Shown one piece after another: positions 10,396-23,625 of a DNA stretch of 64,000 nucleotides. The position numbers and the translations under genes were made by a program. Numbering within the stretch: position 1 is the stretch's first letter; every line of letters begins with the position of its first letter. The stretch covers positions 26,117,097-26,181,096 of the forward strand of contig OZ026598.1 of NCBI GenBank assembly GCA_964020085.1, read 5' to 3'. The notes under the pieces are model-generated. The model was given only the letters and a program-made list of their open reading frames with translations, searched no databases and was not told the origin of the DNA. The DNA is from Micromussa lordhowensis (lineage: Eukaryota; Cnidaria; Anthozoa; Scleractinia; Lobophylliidae).

Positions 10396-12480
10396 TCAGA
10401 AAATGGCCGATCTAGGTGTCCTTGCCAAATTTCTCATCACTCGGCTATACGGACACTTATTAACTTATGGAGCCGCAGTTTGCAGCAAAATGTTGTCCTA
10501 TGTTTGCACTTCAAGTGCATACTCATTAGGAGATGATGTCATTTGCGCCAGGGTGCTTTTAAAGCCCCTATAGTCGGCTCACTTTTTTGAGAATTTTGCC
10601 TTGGTCCGCCTTTGGCAAAATCTCAGAAAATGCCCGATTTAGGTGTCCTTGCCAAATTTGTCATAACTCGCCTATACAGACACTTATGGAGCCGCAGTTT
10701 GCAGCACAATGTTGTCCTATGTTTGCACTTCAAGTGCATACTAATTAGGAGATGATGCCATTTGCGCCAGGCTGTTTTTGAAGCCCCTACAGTCGGCCTA
10801 CTTTTTTGAGCATTTTGCCTTGGTCCCCCCTTGGCAAAATCTCAGAAAATGGCCGATTTAGGTGTCCTTGCCAAATTTGTCATAACTCGGCTATACCGAC
10901 ACTTATGGAGCCGCAGTTTGCAGCAAAATGTGTTCCTATGTTTGCACTTTAAGTCCATACTAATTAGGAGATGATACCATTTGCGCCAGGGTGTTTTTGA
11001 AGCCCCTATAGTCGGCCTACTTTTTTGAGCATTTTGCCTTGGTCCCCCCTTCGCAAAATCTCAGAAAATGGCTGATTTAGGTGTCCTTGCCAAATTTGTC
11101 ATAACTCGGCCATACGAACACTTATGGAGCTGCAGTTTGCAGCAAAATGTTGTCCTATGTTTGCACTTCAAGTCCGTACTAATTAGGAGATGATACCATT
11201 TGCGCCAGGGTGTTTTTGAAGCCCCTATAGTCGGCCTACTTTTTTGAGCATTTTGCCTTGGTCCCCCCTTGGCAAAATCTCAGAAAATGGCTGATTTAGC
11301 TGTCCTTGCCAAATTTGTCATAACTCGGCTATACGGACACTTATGGAGCTGCAGTTTGGAGCAAAATGTTCTCTTATGTTTGCACTTCAAGTGCTTACTA
11401 ATTAGGAGATGATGCCATTTGCGCTAGAGTGTTTTTGAAGCCCCTATAGTCGGCCTACTTTTTTGAGCATTTTGCCTTGGTCCCCCCTTGGCAAAATCTC
11501 AGAAAATGGCTGATTTAGCTGTCCTTGCCAAATTTGTCATAACTCGGCTATACGGACACTTATGGAGCCGCAGTTTGGAGCAAAATGTTCTCTTATGTTT
11601 GCACTTCAAGTGCTTACTAATTAGGAGATGATGCCATTTGCGCTAGAGTGTTTTTGAAGCCCCTATAGTCGGCCTACTTTTTTGAGCATTTTGCCTTGGT
11701 CCCCCCTTGGCAAAATCTCAGAAAATGGCCGATTTAGGTGTCCTTGCCAAATTTGTCATAACTCGGCTATACGGACACTTATGGAGCCGCAGTTTGCAGC
11801 AAAATGTTGTCCTATGTTTGCATTTCAAGTGCATACTAATTAGGAGATGATGCCATTTGCGCCAGGCTGTTTTTGAAGCCCCTATAGTCGGCCTCCTTTT
11901 TTGAGCATTTTGCCTTGGTCCCCCCTTGGCAAAATTTCAGAAAATGACCGATTTAGGTGTCCTTGCACAAATTTGTCATAACTCGGCTATACAGACACTT
12001 ATGGAGCTGCAGCTTGCAGCAAAATGTTGTCCTATGTTTGCACTTCAAGTGCATACTAATTAAAAGATGATGCCATTTGCGCCAGGGTGTTTTTGAAGCC
12101 CCTATAGTCGGCCTACTTTTTTTAAGCATTTTGCCTTGGTCCCCCTTTGCAAAATCTCAGAAAATGGCCGATTTAGGTGTCCTTCCCAAATTTGTCATCA
12201 CTCGGCTATACGGACACTTATGGAGCCGCAGTTTGCAGCAAAATGTTGTCCTATGTTTGCACTTCAAGTGCATACTAATTAAGAGATGATGCCATTTGCG
12301 CCAGGCTGTTTTTGAAGCCCCTATAGTCGGCCTTTTTTTTTTGAGCTTTTTGCCTTGGATCCCCTCTTGGCAAAATCTCAGACAATTGCCGATTTAGGTG
12401 TCCTTGCCAAATTTGTCATAACTCGGCTATACGGACACCTATGGAGCCGCAGTTTGCAGCAAAATGTTGTCATATGTTTG
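10396..12480 (+). repeat. Satellite mosaic with single-monomer duplications
   Basis: About nine and a half monomers. Neighbouring monomers starting near 10,953 and 11,172 share the rare gatgataccatttgc variant. Those near 11,290-11,510 and 11,510-11,730 share gctgatttagctg, gttctcttatg and gcgctagagtg, and are almost identical 219 bp apart. This is the simplest amplification scale in the window, one monomer at a time. A degenerate 8-bp duplication occurs near 10,454. No gene is present. Confidence 0.85.
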
Positions 12481-15400
12481 CACTTTAAGTGTATACTAAT
12501 TAAAAGATGATGCAATTTAGGCTAGGGAGTTTTTAAAGCCCCTTTAGTCGGCTTCCTTTTTTGAGCATTTTGCCTTGGTCCCCCCTTGGCAAAATCTCAG
12601 AAAATGGCCCATTTAGGTGTCCTTGCCAAATTTGTCATAACTGGGCTATACGGACTCTTATGGAGCCGCAGTTTGCATCAAAATGTGGTCCTATGTTTGC
12701 ACTTCAGGTGCATACTAATTAGGAGATGATGCTATTTGCGCCAGGTTGTTTTTGAAGCCCCTATAGTCGGCCTACTTTTTTGAGAATTTTTCCTTGGTCC
12801 CCCGTTGGCAAAATCTCAGGAAATGGCCGATTTAAGTGTCCTTGCCAAATTTCTCATAACTCGGCTATACAGACACTTATGGAGCCGAAGTTTGCAGCAA
12901 CATGTTTTCCTATGTTTGCACTTCAAGTTCATACTAATTAGGAGATGATGCTATTTGCGCCAGGGTGTTTTTGAAGCCCCTATAGTCGGCCTACTTTTTT
13001 GAGCATTTTGCCTTGGTCCCCCCTTGGAAAAATCTCAGAAAATGGCCGATTTAGGTGTCCTTGCCAAATTTGTCATAACTCGGCTTTACAGACATTTATG
13101 GAGCTGCAGTTTGGAGCAAAATGTTGTCCTATGTTTGCACTTCAAGTGCATACTAATTAAGAGATGATGCCATTTGCGCCAGGGTGTTTTTGAAGCCCCT
13201 ATAGTCGGCCTACTTTTTTGAGCATTTTGCCTTGGTCCCCCTTTGGCAAAATCTCAGAAAATGGCCAATTTAGGTGTCCTTGCCAAATTTGTCATAACTC
13301 GGCTATACAGAAACTTATGGAGCTGCAGTTTGCAGCAACATGTTGTCCTATGTTTGCACTTCAAGTGCATACAAATTACGAGATGATGCCATTTGCGCCA
13401 TAGTGTTTTTGAAGCCCCTATAGTCGGCCTACTTTTTTGAGCATTTTGCCTTGGTCCCCCCTTGGCAAAATTTCATAAAATGGTACATTTAGGTGTCCTT
13501 GCCAAATTTGTCATTACTCGGCTATACGGACTCTTATGGAGCCGCAGTTTGCATCAAAATGTGGTCCTATGTTTGCACTTTAAGTGCATACTAATTAGGA
13601 GATGATGGTATTTGCGCCAGGGTGTTTTTGAAGCCCCTATAGTCGGCCTACTTTTTTGAGAATTTTGCCTTGGTCCCCCGTTGGCAAAATCTCAGGAAAT
13701 GGCCGATTTAGGTGTCCTTGCCAAATTTGTCATAACTCGGCTATACAGACACTTATGGAGCCGCAGTTTGCAGCAACATGTTCTCCTATGTTTGCACTTC
13801 AAGTGCATACTAATTAGGAGATGATGCTATTTGCGCCAGGGTGTTTTTTAAGCCCCTATAGTCGGCCTACTTTTTTGAGCATTTTGCCTTGGTTCCCCCC
13901 TTGGCAAAATCTCAGAAAATGGCCGATTTAGGTGTCCTTGCCAAAATTGTCATAACTCGGCTATACAGACACTTATGGAGCTGCAGTTTGCAGCAAAATG
14001 TTGTCCTATGTTTGCACTTCAATTGCCTACTAATTAGGAGATGATGCCATTTGCGCCAGGCTGTTTTTGAAGCCCCTATAGTCGGCCTACTTTTTTGAGC
14101 ATTTTGCCTTGGTCCCCCCTTGGCAAAATCTCACAAAATGGCCGATTTAGGTGTCCTTGCCAAATTTGTCATAACTCGGCTATACAGACACTTATGGAGC
14201 TGCAGTTTGCAGCAACATGTTGTCCTATGTTTGCACTTCAAGTGCATACTAATTAGCAGATGATGCCATTTGCGACATAGTGTTTTTGAAGCCCCTATAG
14301 TCGGCCTACTTTTTTGAGCATTTTGCCTTGGTCCCCCCTTGGCAAAATCTCAGAAAATGGCCCATTTAGGTGTCCTTGCCAAATTTGTCATCACTCGGCT
14401 ATACGGACTCTTATGGAGCTGCATTTTGCATCAAAATGTGGCCCTATGATTGCACTTCAAGTGCATACTAATTAGAAGATAATGCTATTTGCGCCAGGGT
14501 GTTTTTGAAGCCATTATAGTCGGCCTACTTTTTTGAGAATTTTGCCTTGGTCCCCCCTTGGCAAAATCTCAGGAAAAGGCCGATTTAGGTGTCCTTGCCA
14601 AATTTGTCATAACTCGGCTATACAGACATTTATGGAGCTGCAGTTTGCAGCAAAATGTTGTCCTATGTTTGCACTTCAAGTGCATACTAATTAGGAGATG
14701 ATGCCATTTGCGCCATAGTATTTTTGAAGCCCCTATAGTCGGCCTACTTTTTTGAGCATTTTGCCTTGGTCCCCCCTTGGCAAAATCTCAGAAAATGGCC
14801 GATATAGGTGTCCTTGCCAAATTTGTCATAACTCGGCTATACAGACACTTCTGGAGCCGCAGTTTGCAGCAACATGTTGTCCTATGTTTGCACTTCAAGT
14901 GCATACTAATTAGGAGATGATGCCATTTGTGCTATAGTGTTTTTGAAGTCCCTATAGTCGGCCTACTTTTTTGAGCATTTTGCCTTGGCCCCCCCCTTGG
15001 CAAAATCTCAGAAAATGGCCGATTTAGGTGTCCTTGCCAAATTTGTCATAACTCGGCTATACAGACACTTATGGAGCTGCAGTTTGCAGTAAAATGTTGT
15101 CCTATGTTTGCACTTCAAGTGCATACTAATTAAGAGATGATGCCATTTGCGCCAGGGTGTTTTTGAAGCCCCTATAGTCGGCCTACTTTTTTGAGCATTT
15201 TGCCTTGGTCCCCCCTTGGCAAAATCTCAGAAAATGGCCGATCTAGGTGTCCTTGCCAAATTTCTCATCACTCGGCTATACGGACACTTATTAACTTATG
15301 GAGCCGCAGTTTGCAGCAAAATGTTGTCCTATGTTTGCACTTCAAGTGCATACTCATTGGGAGATGATGTCATTTGCGCCAGGGTGCTTTTGAAGCCCCT

Positions 15401-15900
15401 ATACTCGGCCTACTTTTTTGAGAATTTTGCCTTGGTCCGCCTTTGGCAAAATCTCAGAAAATGCCCGATTTAGGTGTCCTTGCCAAATTTGTCATAACTC
15501 GGATATACAGACACTTATGGAGCCGCAGTTTGCAGCACAATGTTGTCCTATGTTTGCACTTCAAGTGCATACTAATTAGGAGATGATGCCATTTGCGCCA
15601 GGCTGTTTTTGAAGCCCCTATAGTCGGCCTACTTTTTTGAGCATTTTGCCTTGGTCCCCCCTTGGCAAAATCTCAGAAAATGGCCGATTTAAGTGTCCTT
15701 GCCAAATTTGTCATAACTCGGCTATACGGACTCTTATGGAGCCGAAGTTTGCATCAAAATGTGGTCCTATGTTTGCACTTCAAGTGCATACTAATTAGGA
15801 GATGATGCTATTTGCGCCAGGGTGTTTTTGAAGCCCCTATAGTCGGCCTACTTTTTTGAGAATTTTGCCTTGGTCCCCCCTTGGAAAAATCTCAGAAAAT
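12481..15900 (+). repeat. Satellite mosaic sharing segments with 6.8-9.4 kb and 7.9-8.3 kb
   Basis: A monomer with atgatgcaatttaggctagg at 12,507 and its followers resemble those at 6,801 and 9,430. The segment 14,880-15,290 matches 7,860-8,270 at an offset of about 7,021, including the gtgctatag, gaagtccctatag and gcagtaaaatg variants. The monomer at about 12,270-12,490 has a lengthened T run and the ggatcccctcttggc variant also found near 23,098 and 26,600. No gene is present. Confidence 0.82.
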
Positions 15901-18900
15901 GGCCGATTTAGGTGTCTTTGCCAAATTTGTCATAACTCGGCTTTACAGACATTTATGGAGCTGCAGTTTGCAGCAAAATGTTGTCCTATGTTTGCACTTC
16001 AAGTGCATACTAATTAAGAGATGGTGCCATTTGCGGCAGGGTGTTTTTAAAGCCCCTATAGTCGGCCTACTTTTTTGAGCATTTTGCCTTGGTCCCCCCT
16101 TGGCAAAATCTCAGAAAATGGCCGATTTAGGTGTCCTTGTCAAAATTGTCATAACTCGGCTATAAAGACACTTATGGAGCTGCAGTTTGCAGCAACATGT
16201 TGTCCTATGTTTGCACTTCAAGTGCATACTATTTAGGAGATGATACCATTTGCGCCATAGTGTTTTTGAAGCCCCTATAGTCGGCCTACTTTTTTGAGCA
16301 TTTTGCCTCGGTTCCCCCTTGGAAAAATCTCAGGAAATGGCCGATTTAGGTGTCCTTGCCAAATTTGTCATATCTCGGCTATACAGACATTTATGGAGCT
16401 GCAGTTTGCAGCAAAATCTTGTCCTATGTTTGCACTTCCAGTGCATACTAATTAAGAGATAATGCCATTTGCGGCAGGGTGTTTTTGAAGCCCCTATACT
16501 CGGCCTACTTTTTTTAGCATTTTGCCTTGGTCCCCCCTTGGCAAAGTCTCAGAAAATGGCCGATTTAGGTGTCCTTGCCAAATTTGTCATAACTCGGCTA
16601 TAAGGACACTTATGGAGCCGCAGTTTGCAGCAAAATGTTGTCCTATGTTTGCACTTTAAGTGCATACTAATTAGGAGATGATGTCAGTTGCGCTAGGGTG
16701 TTTTTGAAGCCCCTATAGTCGGCCTACTTTTTTGAGCATTTTGCCTTGGTCCCCCCTTGGCAAAATCTCAGAAAATGGCCGATTTAGGTGTCCTTGCCAC
16801 ATTTGTCATAACTCGGCTATACGGACACTTATGGAGCCGCAGTTTGCAGCAAAATGTTGTCCTATGTTTGCACTTTAAGTGCATACTAATTAGGAGATGA
16901 TGCCATTTGCGCCAGGGTGTTTTTGAAGCCCCTATAGTCGGCCTTCTTTTTTGAGCATTTTGCCTTGGTCCCCCCTTGGCAAAATCTCAGAAAATGGCCG
17001 ATTTAGGTGTCCTTGCCAAATTTGTCATAACTCGGCTATACCGACACTTATGGAGCCGCAGTTTGCAGCAAAATGTGTTCCTATGTTTGCCCTTTAAGAG
17101 CATACTAATTAGGAGATGATACCATTTGCGCCAGGGTGTTCTTGAAGCACCTATAGTCGGCCTACTTTTATGAGCATTTTGCCTTGGTCCCCCCTTGGAA
17201 AAATCTCAGAAAATGGCCGATTTAGGTGTCCTTGCCAAATTTGTCATAACTCGGCTATACAGACATTTATGGAGCTGCAGTTTGCAGCAAAATGTTGTCC
17301 TATGTTTGCACTTCCAGTGCATACTAATTACGAGATGATGCCATTTGCGCCATAGTGTTTTTGAAGCCCCCATAGTTAGCCTACTTTTTTGAGCATTTTG
17401 CCTTGGTCCCCCCTTGGCAAAATCTCAGAAAATGGCCCATTTAGGTGTCCTTGCCAAATTTGTCATAACTCGGCTATACGGACACTTATGGAGCCGCAGT
17501 TTGCATCAAAATGTGGTCCTATGTTTGCACTTCAAGTGCATACTAATTAGGAGATGATGCTATTTGCGCCAGGGTGTTTTTGAAGCCCCTATAGTCGGCC
17601 TACTTTTTTGAGAATTTTGCCTTGGTCCCCCCTTGGCAAAATCTCAGAAAATGGCCGATTTAATTGTCCTTGCCAAATTTGTCATAACTCGGCTATACGG
17701 ACACTTATGGAGCCGCAGTTTGGAGCAAAATGTTCTCTTATGTTTGCACTTTAAGTGCATACAAATTAGGAGATGATGCCATTTGCGCTATAGTGTTTTT
17801 GAAGCCCCTATAGTCGGGCTACTTTTTTGAGCATTTTGCCTTGGTCCCCCCTTGGCAAAATCTCAAAAAATGGCCCATTTAGGTGTCCTTGCCAAATTTG
17901 TCATAACTCTACTATACGGACACTTATGGAGCCGCAGTTTGCAGCAACATGTTGTCCTATGTTTGCACTTCCAGTGCATACTAATTACGAGATGATGCCA
18001 TTTGCGCCATAGAGTTTTTGAAGCCCCTATAGTTGGCCTACTTTTTTGAGCATTTTGCCTTGGTCCCCCCTTGGCAAAATCTCAGAAAATGGCCCATTTA
18101 GGTGTCCTTGCCAAATTTGTCATAACTCGGCTATACGGACACTTATGGAGCCGCAGTTTCCATCAAAATGTGGTCCTATGTTTGCACTTCAAGTGCATAC
18201 TAATTAGGAGATGATGCTATTTGCGCCAGGGTGTTTTTGAAGCCCCTATAGTCGGCCTACGTTTTTGAGAATTTTGCCTTGGTCCCCCCTCTGCAAAATC
18301 TCAGAAAATGGCCGATTTAGGTGTCCTTGCCAAATTTGTCATAACTCGGCTATACAGACACTTATGGAGCCGCAGTTTGCAGCAACATGTTGTCCTATGT
18401 TTGCACTTCAAGTGCATACTAATTACGAGATGATGTTATTTGCGCCAGGCTGTTTTTGAAGCCCCTATTGTCGGCCTTCTTTTTTGAGCATTTTGCCTTG
18501 GTCCACCCTTGGCAAAATCTCACAAAATGGCCGATTTAGGTGTCCTTGCCAAATTTGTCATAACTCGGCTATACAGACACTTATGGAGCTGCAGTTTGCC
18601 GCAAAATGTTGTGCTATGTTTGCACTTCAAGTGCATACTAATTAGGAGATGATGCCATTTGCGCTATTGTGTTTTTGAAGCCCCTATAGTCGGCCTACTT
18701 TTTTGAGCATTTTGCCTTGGTCCCCCCTTGGCAAAATCTCAGAAAATGGCCCATTTAGGTGTCCTTGCCAAATTTGTCATAACTCGACTATACAAACACT
18801 TATGGAGCCGCAGTTTGCAGCAACATGTTGTCCTATGTTTGCACTTCAAGTGCATACTAATTAGGAGATGATGCCATTTGCGCCAGGGTGTTTTTCAAGC

Positions 18901-20340
18901 CCCTATACTCGGCCTACTTTTTTGAGCATTTTGCCTTGGTCCCCCGTTGGCAAAATCTCAGAAAATGGCCAATTTAGGTGTCCTTGCAAAATTTGTCATA
19001 ACTCGGCTATACGGACACTTATGGAGCCGCAAATGGACGCAAAATGTTGTCCTATGTTTGCACTTCAAGTGCATACTAGTTAGGAGATGATGCCATTTGC
19101 GCCAGGCTGTTTTTGAAGCCCCTATAGTCGGCCTACTTTTTTGAGCATTTTGCCTTGGTCCCCCCTCGGCAAAATTTCATAAAATGGCCGATTTAGGTGT
19201 CCTTGCCAAATTTGTCATAACTCGGCTATACAGACACTTATGGAGCTGCAGTTTGCAGCAAAATGTTGTCCTATGTTTGCACTTCAAGTGCATACTAATT
19301 AAGAGATAAAGCCATTTGCGCCAGGGTGTTTTTGAAGCCCCTATATTCGGCATACTTTTTTTAAGCATTTTGCCTTGGTCCCCCTTTGGCAAAATCTCAG
19401 AAAATGGCCGATTTAGGTGTCCTTCCCAAATTTGTCATCACTCGGCTATACGGACACTTATGGAGCCGCAGCTTGCAGCAAAATGTTGTCCTATGTTTGC
19501 ACTTCAAGTGCAGACAAATTACGAGATGATGCCATTTGCGCTATAGTGTTTTTGAAGCCCCTATAGTCGGGCTACTTTTTTGAGCATTTCGCCTTGGTCC
19601 CCCCTTGGCAAAATCTCAGAAAATGGCCCATTTAGGTGTGCTTCCCAAATTTGTCATAACTCGACTATACGGACACTTATGGAGCCGCAGTTTGCAGCAA
19701 CATGTTGTCCTATGTTTGCACTTCCAGTGCATACTTATTACGAGATAATGCCATTTGCACCATAGTGTTTTTGAAGCCCCTAGAGTTGGCCTACCTTTTT
19801 GAGCATTTTGCCTTGGTCCCCCCTTGGCAAAATCTCAGAAAATGGCCCATTTAGGTGTCCTTGCCAAATTTGTCATAACTCGGCTATACGGACACTTATG
19901 GAGCCGCAGTTTGCATCAAAATGTGGTCCTATGTTTGCACTTTAAGTGCATGCTAATTAGGAGATGATGCTATTTGCGCCAGGGTGTTTTTGAAGCCCCT
20001 ATAGTCGGCCTACTTTTTTGAGAATTTTGCCTTGGTCCCCCCTTGGCAAAATCTCAGAAAATGGCCGATTTAGGTGTCCTTGCCAAATTTGTCATAACTC
20101 GGCTATACAGACACTTATGGAGCCGCAGTTTGCAGCAACATGTTGTCCTATGTTTGCACTTCAAGTGCATACTAATTACGAGAAGATGTTATTTGCGCCA
20201 GGCTGTTTTTGAAGCCCCTATTGTCGGCCTACTTTTTTGAGCATTTTGCCTTGGTCCCCCCTTGGCAAAATCTCAGAAAATAACCGATATAGGTGTCCTT
20301 GCCAAATTTCTCATAACTCGGCTATACAGGCACTTCTGGA
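15901..20340 (+). repeat. Satellite mosaic with six- and eight-monomer duplications
   Basis: About 20 monomers. The segment around 17,827-18,460 recurs 1,753 bp later (19,580-20,212; eight monomers plus 1). The 19,580 segment recurs 1,312 bp later at 20,892 (six monomers minus 2). Markers are cttccagtgcatac followed by attacgagat, and gtgtgcttg or gtgtgcttc. No gene is present. Confidence 0.82.
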
Positions 20341-23300
20341 GCCGCAGTTTGCAGCAACATGTTGTCCTATGTTTGCACTTCAAGTGCATACTAATTAGGA
20401 GAAGATGCCATTTGCAGCAGGCTGTTTTAGAAGCCCCTATAGTCGGCCTACTTTTTTGAGCATTTTGCCTTGGTCCACCCTTGGCAAAATCTCAGAAAAT
20501 GGCCAATTTAGGTGTCCTTGCCAAATTTGTCATAACTCGGCTATACGGACACTTATGGAGCCGCAGTTTGGAGCAAAATGTTCTCTTATGTTTGCACTTC
20601 AAGTGCATACAAATTAGGAGATGATGCCATTTGCGCTATAGTGTTTTTGAAGCCCCTATAGTCGGCCTACTTTTTTGAGCATTTTGCCTTGGTCCCCCTT
20701 TGGCAAAATCTCAGAAAATGGCCCATTTAGGTGTCCTTGCCAAATTTGTCATAACTCGACTATACGGACACTTATGGAGCTGCAGTTTGAAGCAACATGT
20801 TGTCCTATGTTTGCACTTCAAGTGCATGCTAATTAGGATGTTGCCATTTGCGCTATAGTGTTTTTGAAGCCCCTATACTCGGCCTACTTTTTTGAGCATT
20901 TTGCCTTGGTCCCCCCTTGGCAAAATCTCAGAAAATGGCCCATTTAGGTGTGCTTGCCAAATTTGTCATAACTCGACTATACGGACACTTATGGAGCCGC
21001 AGTTTGCAGCAACATGTTGTCCTATGTTTGCACTTCCAGTGCATACTTATTACGAGATAATGCCATTTGCGCCATAGTGTTTTTGAAGCCCCTAGAGTAG
21101 GCCTACCTTTTTGAGCATTTTGCCTTGGTCCCCCCTTGGAAAAATCTCAGAAAATGGCCCATTTAGGTGTCCTTGCCAAATTTGTCATAACTCGGCTATA
21201 CGGACACTTATGGAGCCGCAGTTTGCATCAAAATGTGGTCCTATGTTTGCACTTTAAGTGCATGCTAATTAGGAGATGATGCTATTTGCGCTAGGGTGTT
21301 TTTGAAGCCCCTATAGTCGGCCTACTTTTTTGAGAATTTTGCCTTGGTCCCCCCTTGGCAAAATCTCAGAAAATGGCCGATTTAGGTGTCCTTGCCAAAT
21401 TTGTCATAACTCGGCTATACAGACACTTATGGAGCCGCAGTTTGCAGCAACATGTTGTCCTATGTTTGCCCTTTAAGTGCATACTAATTACGAGATGATG
21501 TTATTTGCGCCAGGCTGTTTTTGAAGCCCCTATTGTCGGCCTACTTTTTTGAGCATTTTGCCTTGGTCCCCCCTTGGCAAAATCTCACAAAATGGCCGAT
21601 TTAGGTGTCCTTGCCAAACTTGTCATAACTCGGCTATACGGACACTTATGGAGCCGCAGTTTGGAGCAAAATGTTCTCTTATGTTTGCACTTCAAGTGCA
21701 TACAAATTAGGAGATGATGCCATTTGCGCTATAGTGTTTTTGAAGCCCCTATAGTCGGCCTACTTTTTTGAGCATTTTGCCTTGGTCCCCCCTTGGCAAA
21801 ATCTCAGAAAATGGCCCATTTAGGTGTCCTTGCCAAATTTGTCATAACTCGACTATACGGACACTTATGGAGCTGCAGTTGGCAGCAACATGTTGTCCTA
21901 TGTTTGCACTTCAAGTGCATGCTAATTAGGATGTTGCCATTTGCGCCAGGGTGTTTTTCAAACCCCTATACTCGGCCTACTTTTTTGAGCATTTTGCCTT
22001 GGTCCCCCCTTGGCAAAATCTCAGAAAATGGCCGATTTAGGTGTCCTTGCCAAATTTGTCATAACTCGGCTATACGGACACTTATGGAGCCGCAGTTTGC
22101 AGCAAAATGTTGTCCTATGTTTGCACCTTAAGTGCATACAAATTAGGAGATGATGCCATTTGCGCCAGGCTGTTTTTGAAGCCCCTATAGTCGGCCTACT
22201 TTTTTGAGCATTTTGCCTTGGTCCCCACTTGGCAACATTTCAGAAAATGGCCGATTTAGGTGTCCTTGCCAAATTTGTCATAACTCGGCTATACAGACAC
22301 TTATGGAGCTGCAGTTTGCAGCAAAATATTGTCCTATGTTTGCACTTCAAGTGCATATTAATTAAGAGATCATGCCATTTGCGCCAGGGTGTTTTTGAAG
22401 CCCCTATATTCGGCCTACTTTTTTTAAGCATTTTGCCTTGGTCCCCCTTTGGCAAAATCTCAGAAAATGGCCGATTTAGGTGTCCTTGCAAAATTTGTCA
22501 TAACTCGGCTATACAGACAATTATGTAGCTGCAGTTTGCAGCAAAATATTGTCCTATGTTTGCACTTCAAGTGCATATTAATTAAGAGATCATGCCATTT
22601 GCGCCAGGGTGTTTTTGAAGCCCCTATAGTCGGCCTACTTTTTTTAAGCATTTTGCCTTGGTCCCCCTTTGGCAAAATCTCAGAAAATGGCCGATTTAGG
22701 TGTCCTTCCCAAATTTGTCATCACTCGGCTATACGGACACTTATGGAGCCGCAGTTTGCAGCAAAATGTTGTCCTATGTTTGCACTTCAAGTGCATACTA
22801 ATTAGGAGATGATGCCATTTCCGCCAGGCTGTTTTTGAAGCCCCTATAGTCGGCCTACTTTTTTGAGCATTTTGCCTTGGTCCACCCTTGGCAAAATCTC
22901 ACAAAATGGCCGATTTAGGTGTCCTTGCCAAATTTGTCATAACTCGGCTATAGAGACACTTATGGAGCTGCAGTTTGCAGCAAAATGTTGTCCTATATTT
23001 GTACTTCAAGTGCATTCTAATTAAGAGATGATGCCATTTGCGCCAGGCTGTTTTTGAAGCCCCTATAGTCGGCCTTTTTTTTTTTGAGCATTTTGCCTTG
23101 GATCCCCTCTTGGCAAAATCTCAGACAATTCCGATTTAGGTGTCCTTGCCAAATTTGTCATAACTCGGCTATACGGACACCTATGGAGCCGCAGTTTGCA
23201 GCAAAATGTTGTCCTATGTTTGCACTTTAAGTGTATACTAATTAAGAGATGATGCAATTTAGGCTAGGGAGTTTTTGAAGCCCCTATAGTCGGCTTCCTT

Positions 23301-23625
23301 TTTTGAGCATTTTGCCTTGGTCCCCGCTTGGCAAAATCTCAGAAAATGGCCCATTTAGGTGTGCTTGCCAAATTTGTCATAACTCGGCTATACGGACTCT
23401 TATGGAGCCGCAGTTTGCATCAAAATGTGGTCCTATGTTTGCACTTCAAGTGCATACTAATTAGGAGATAATGCTATTTGCGCCAGGGTGTTTTTGAAGC
23501 CCCTATAGTCGGCCTACTTTTTTGAGAATTTTGCCTTGGTCCCCCGTTGGCAAAATCTCAGGAAATGGCCGATTTAGGTGTCCTTGCCAAATTTGTCATA
23601 ACTCGGCTATACAGACACTTATGGA
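20341..23625 (+). repeat. 15-monomer higher-order unit, copy 1 (3,285 bp)
   Basis: The unit starts near the gaagatgccatttgcagc variant at 20,401 and repeats after exactly 3,285 bp (15 x 219): 20,405 pairs with 23,690, 20,892 with 24,177, 21,793 with 25,078 and 22,229 with 25,514. From about 22,460 onward the offset becomes about 3,504, because copy 2 has one extra monomer. Other markers are aattaggatgttgcc (a short deletion), gagatcatgcc and the long T run near 23,075. No gene is present. Confidence 0.9.

Noticed and set aside
12330..12345. Long T run as a poly(A)-type retroposon tail
   Set aside because: It is a lengthened form of the normal T6 run of the monomer (also near 23,075 and 26,580), with satellite on both sides and no target repeat.
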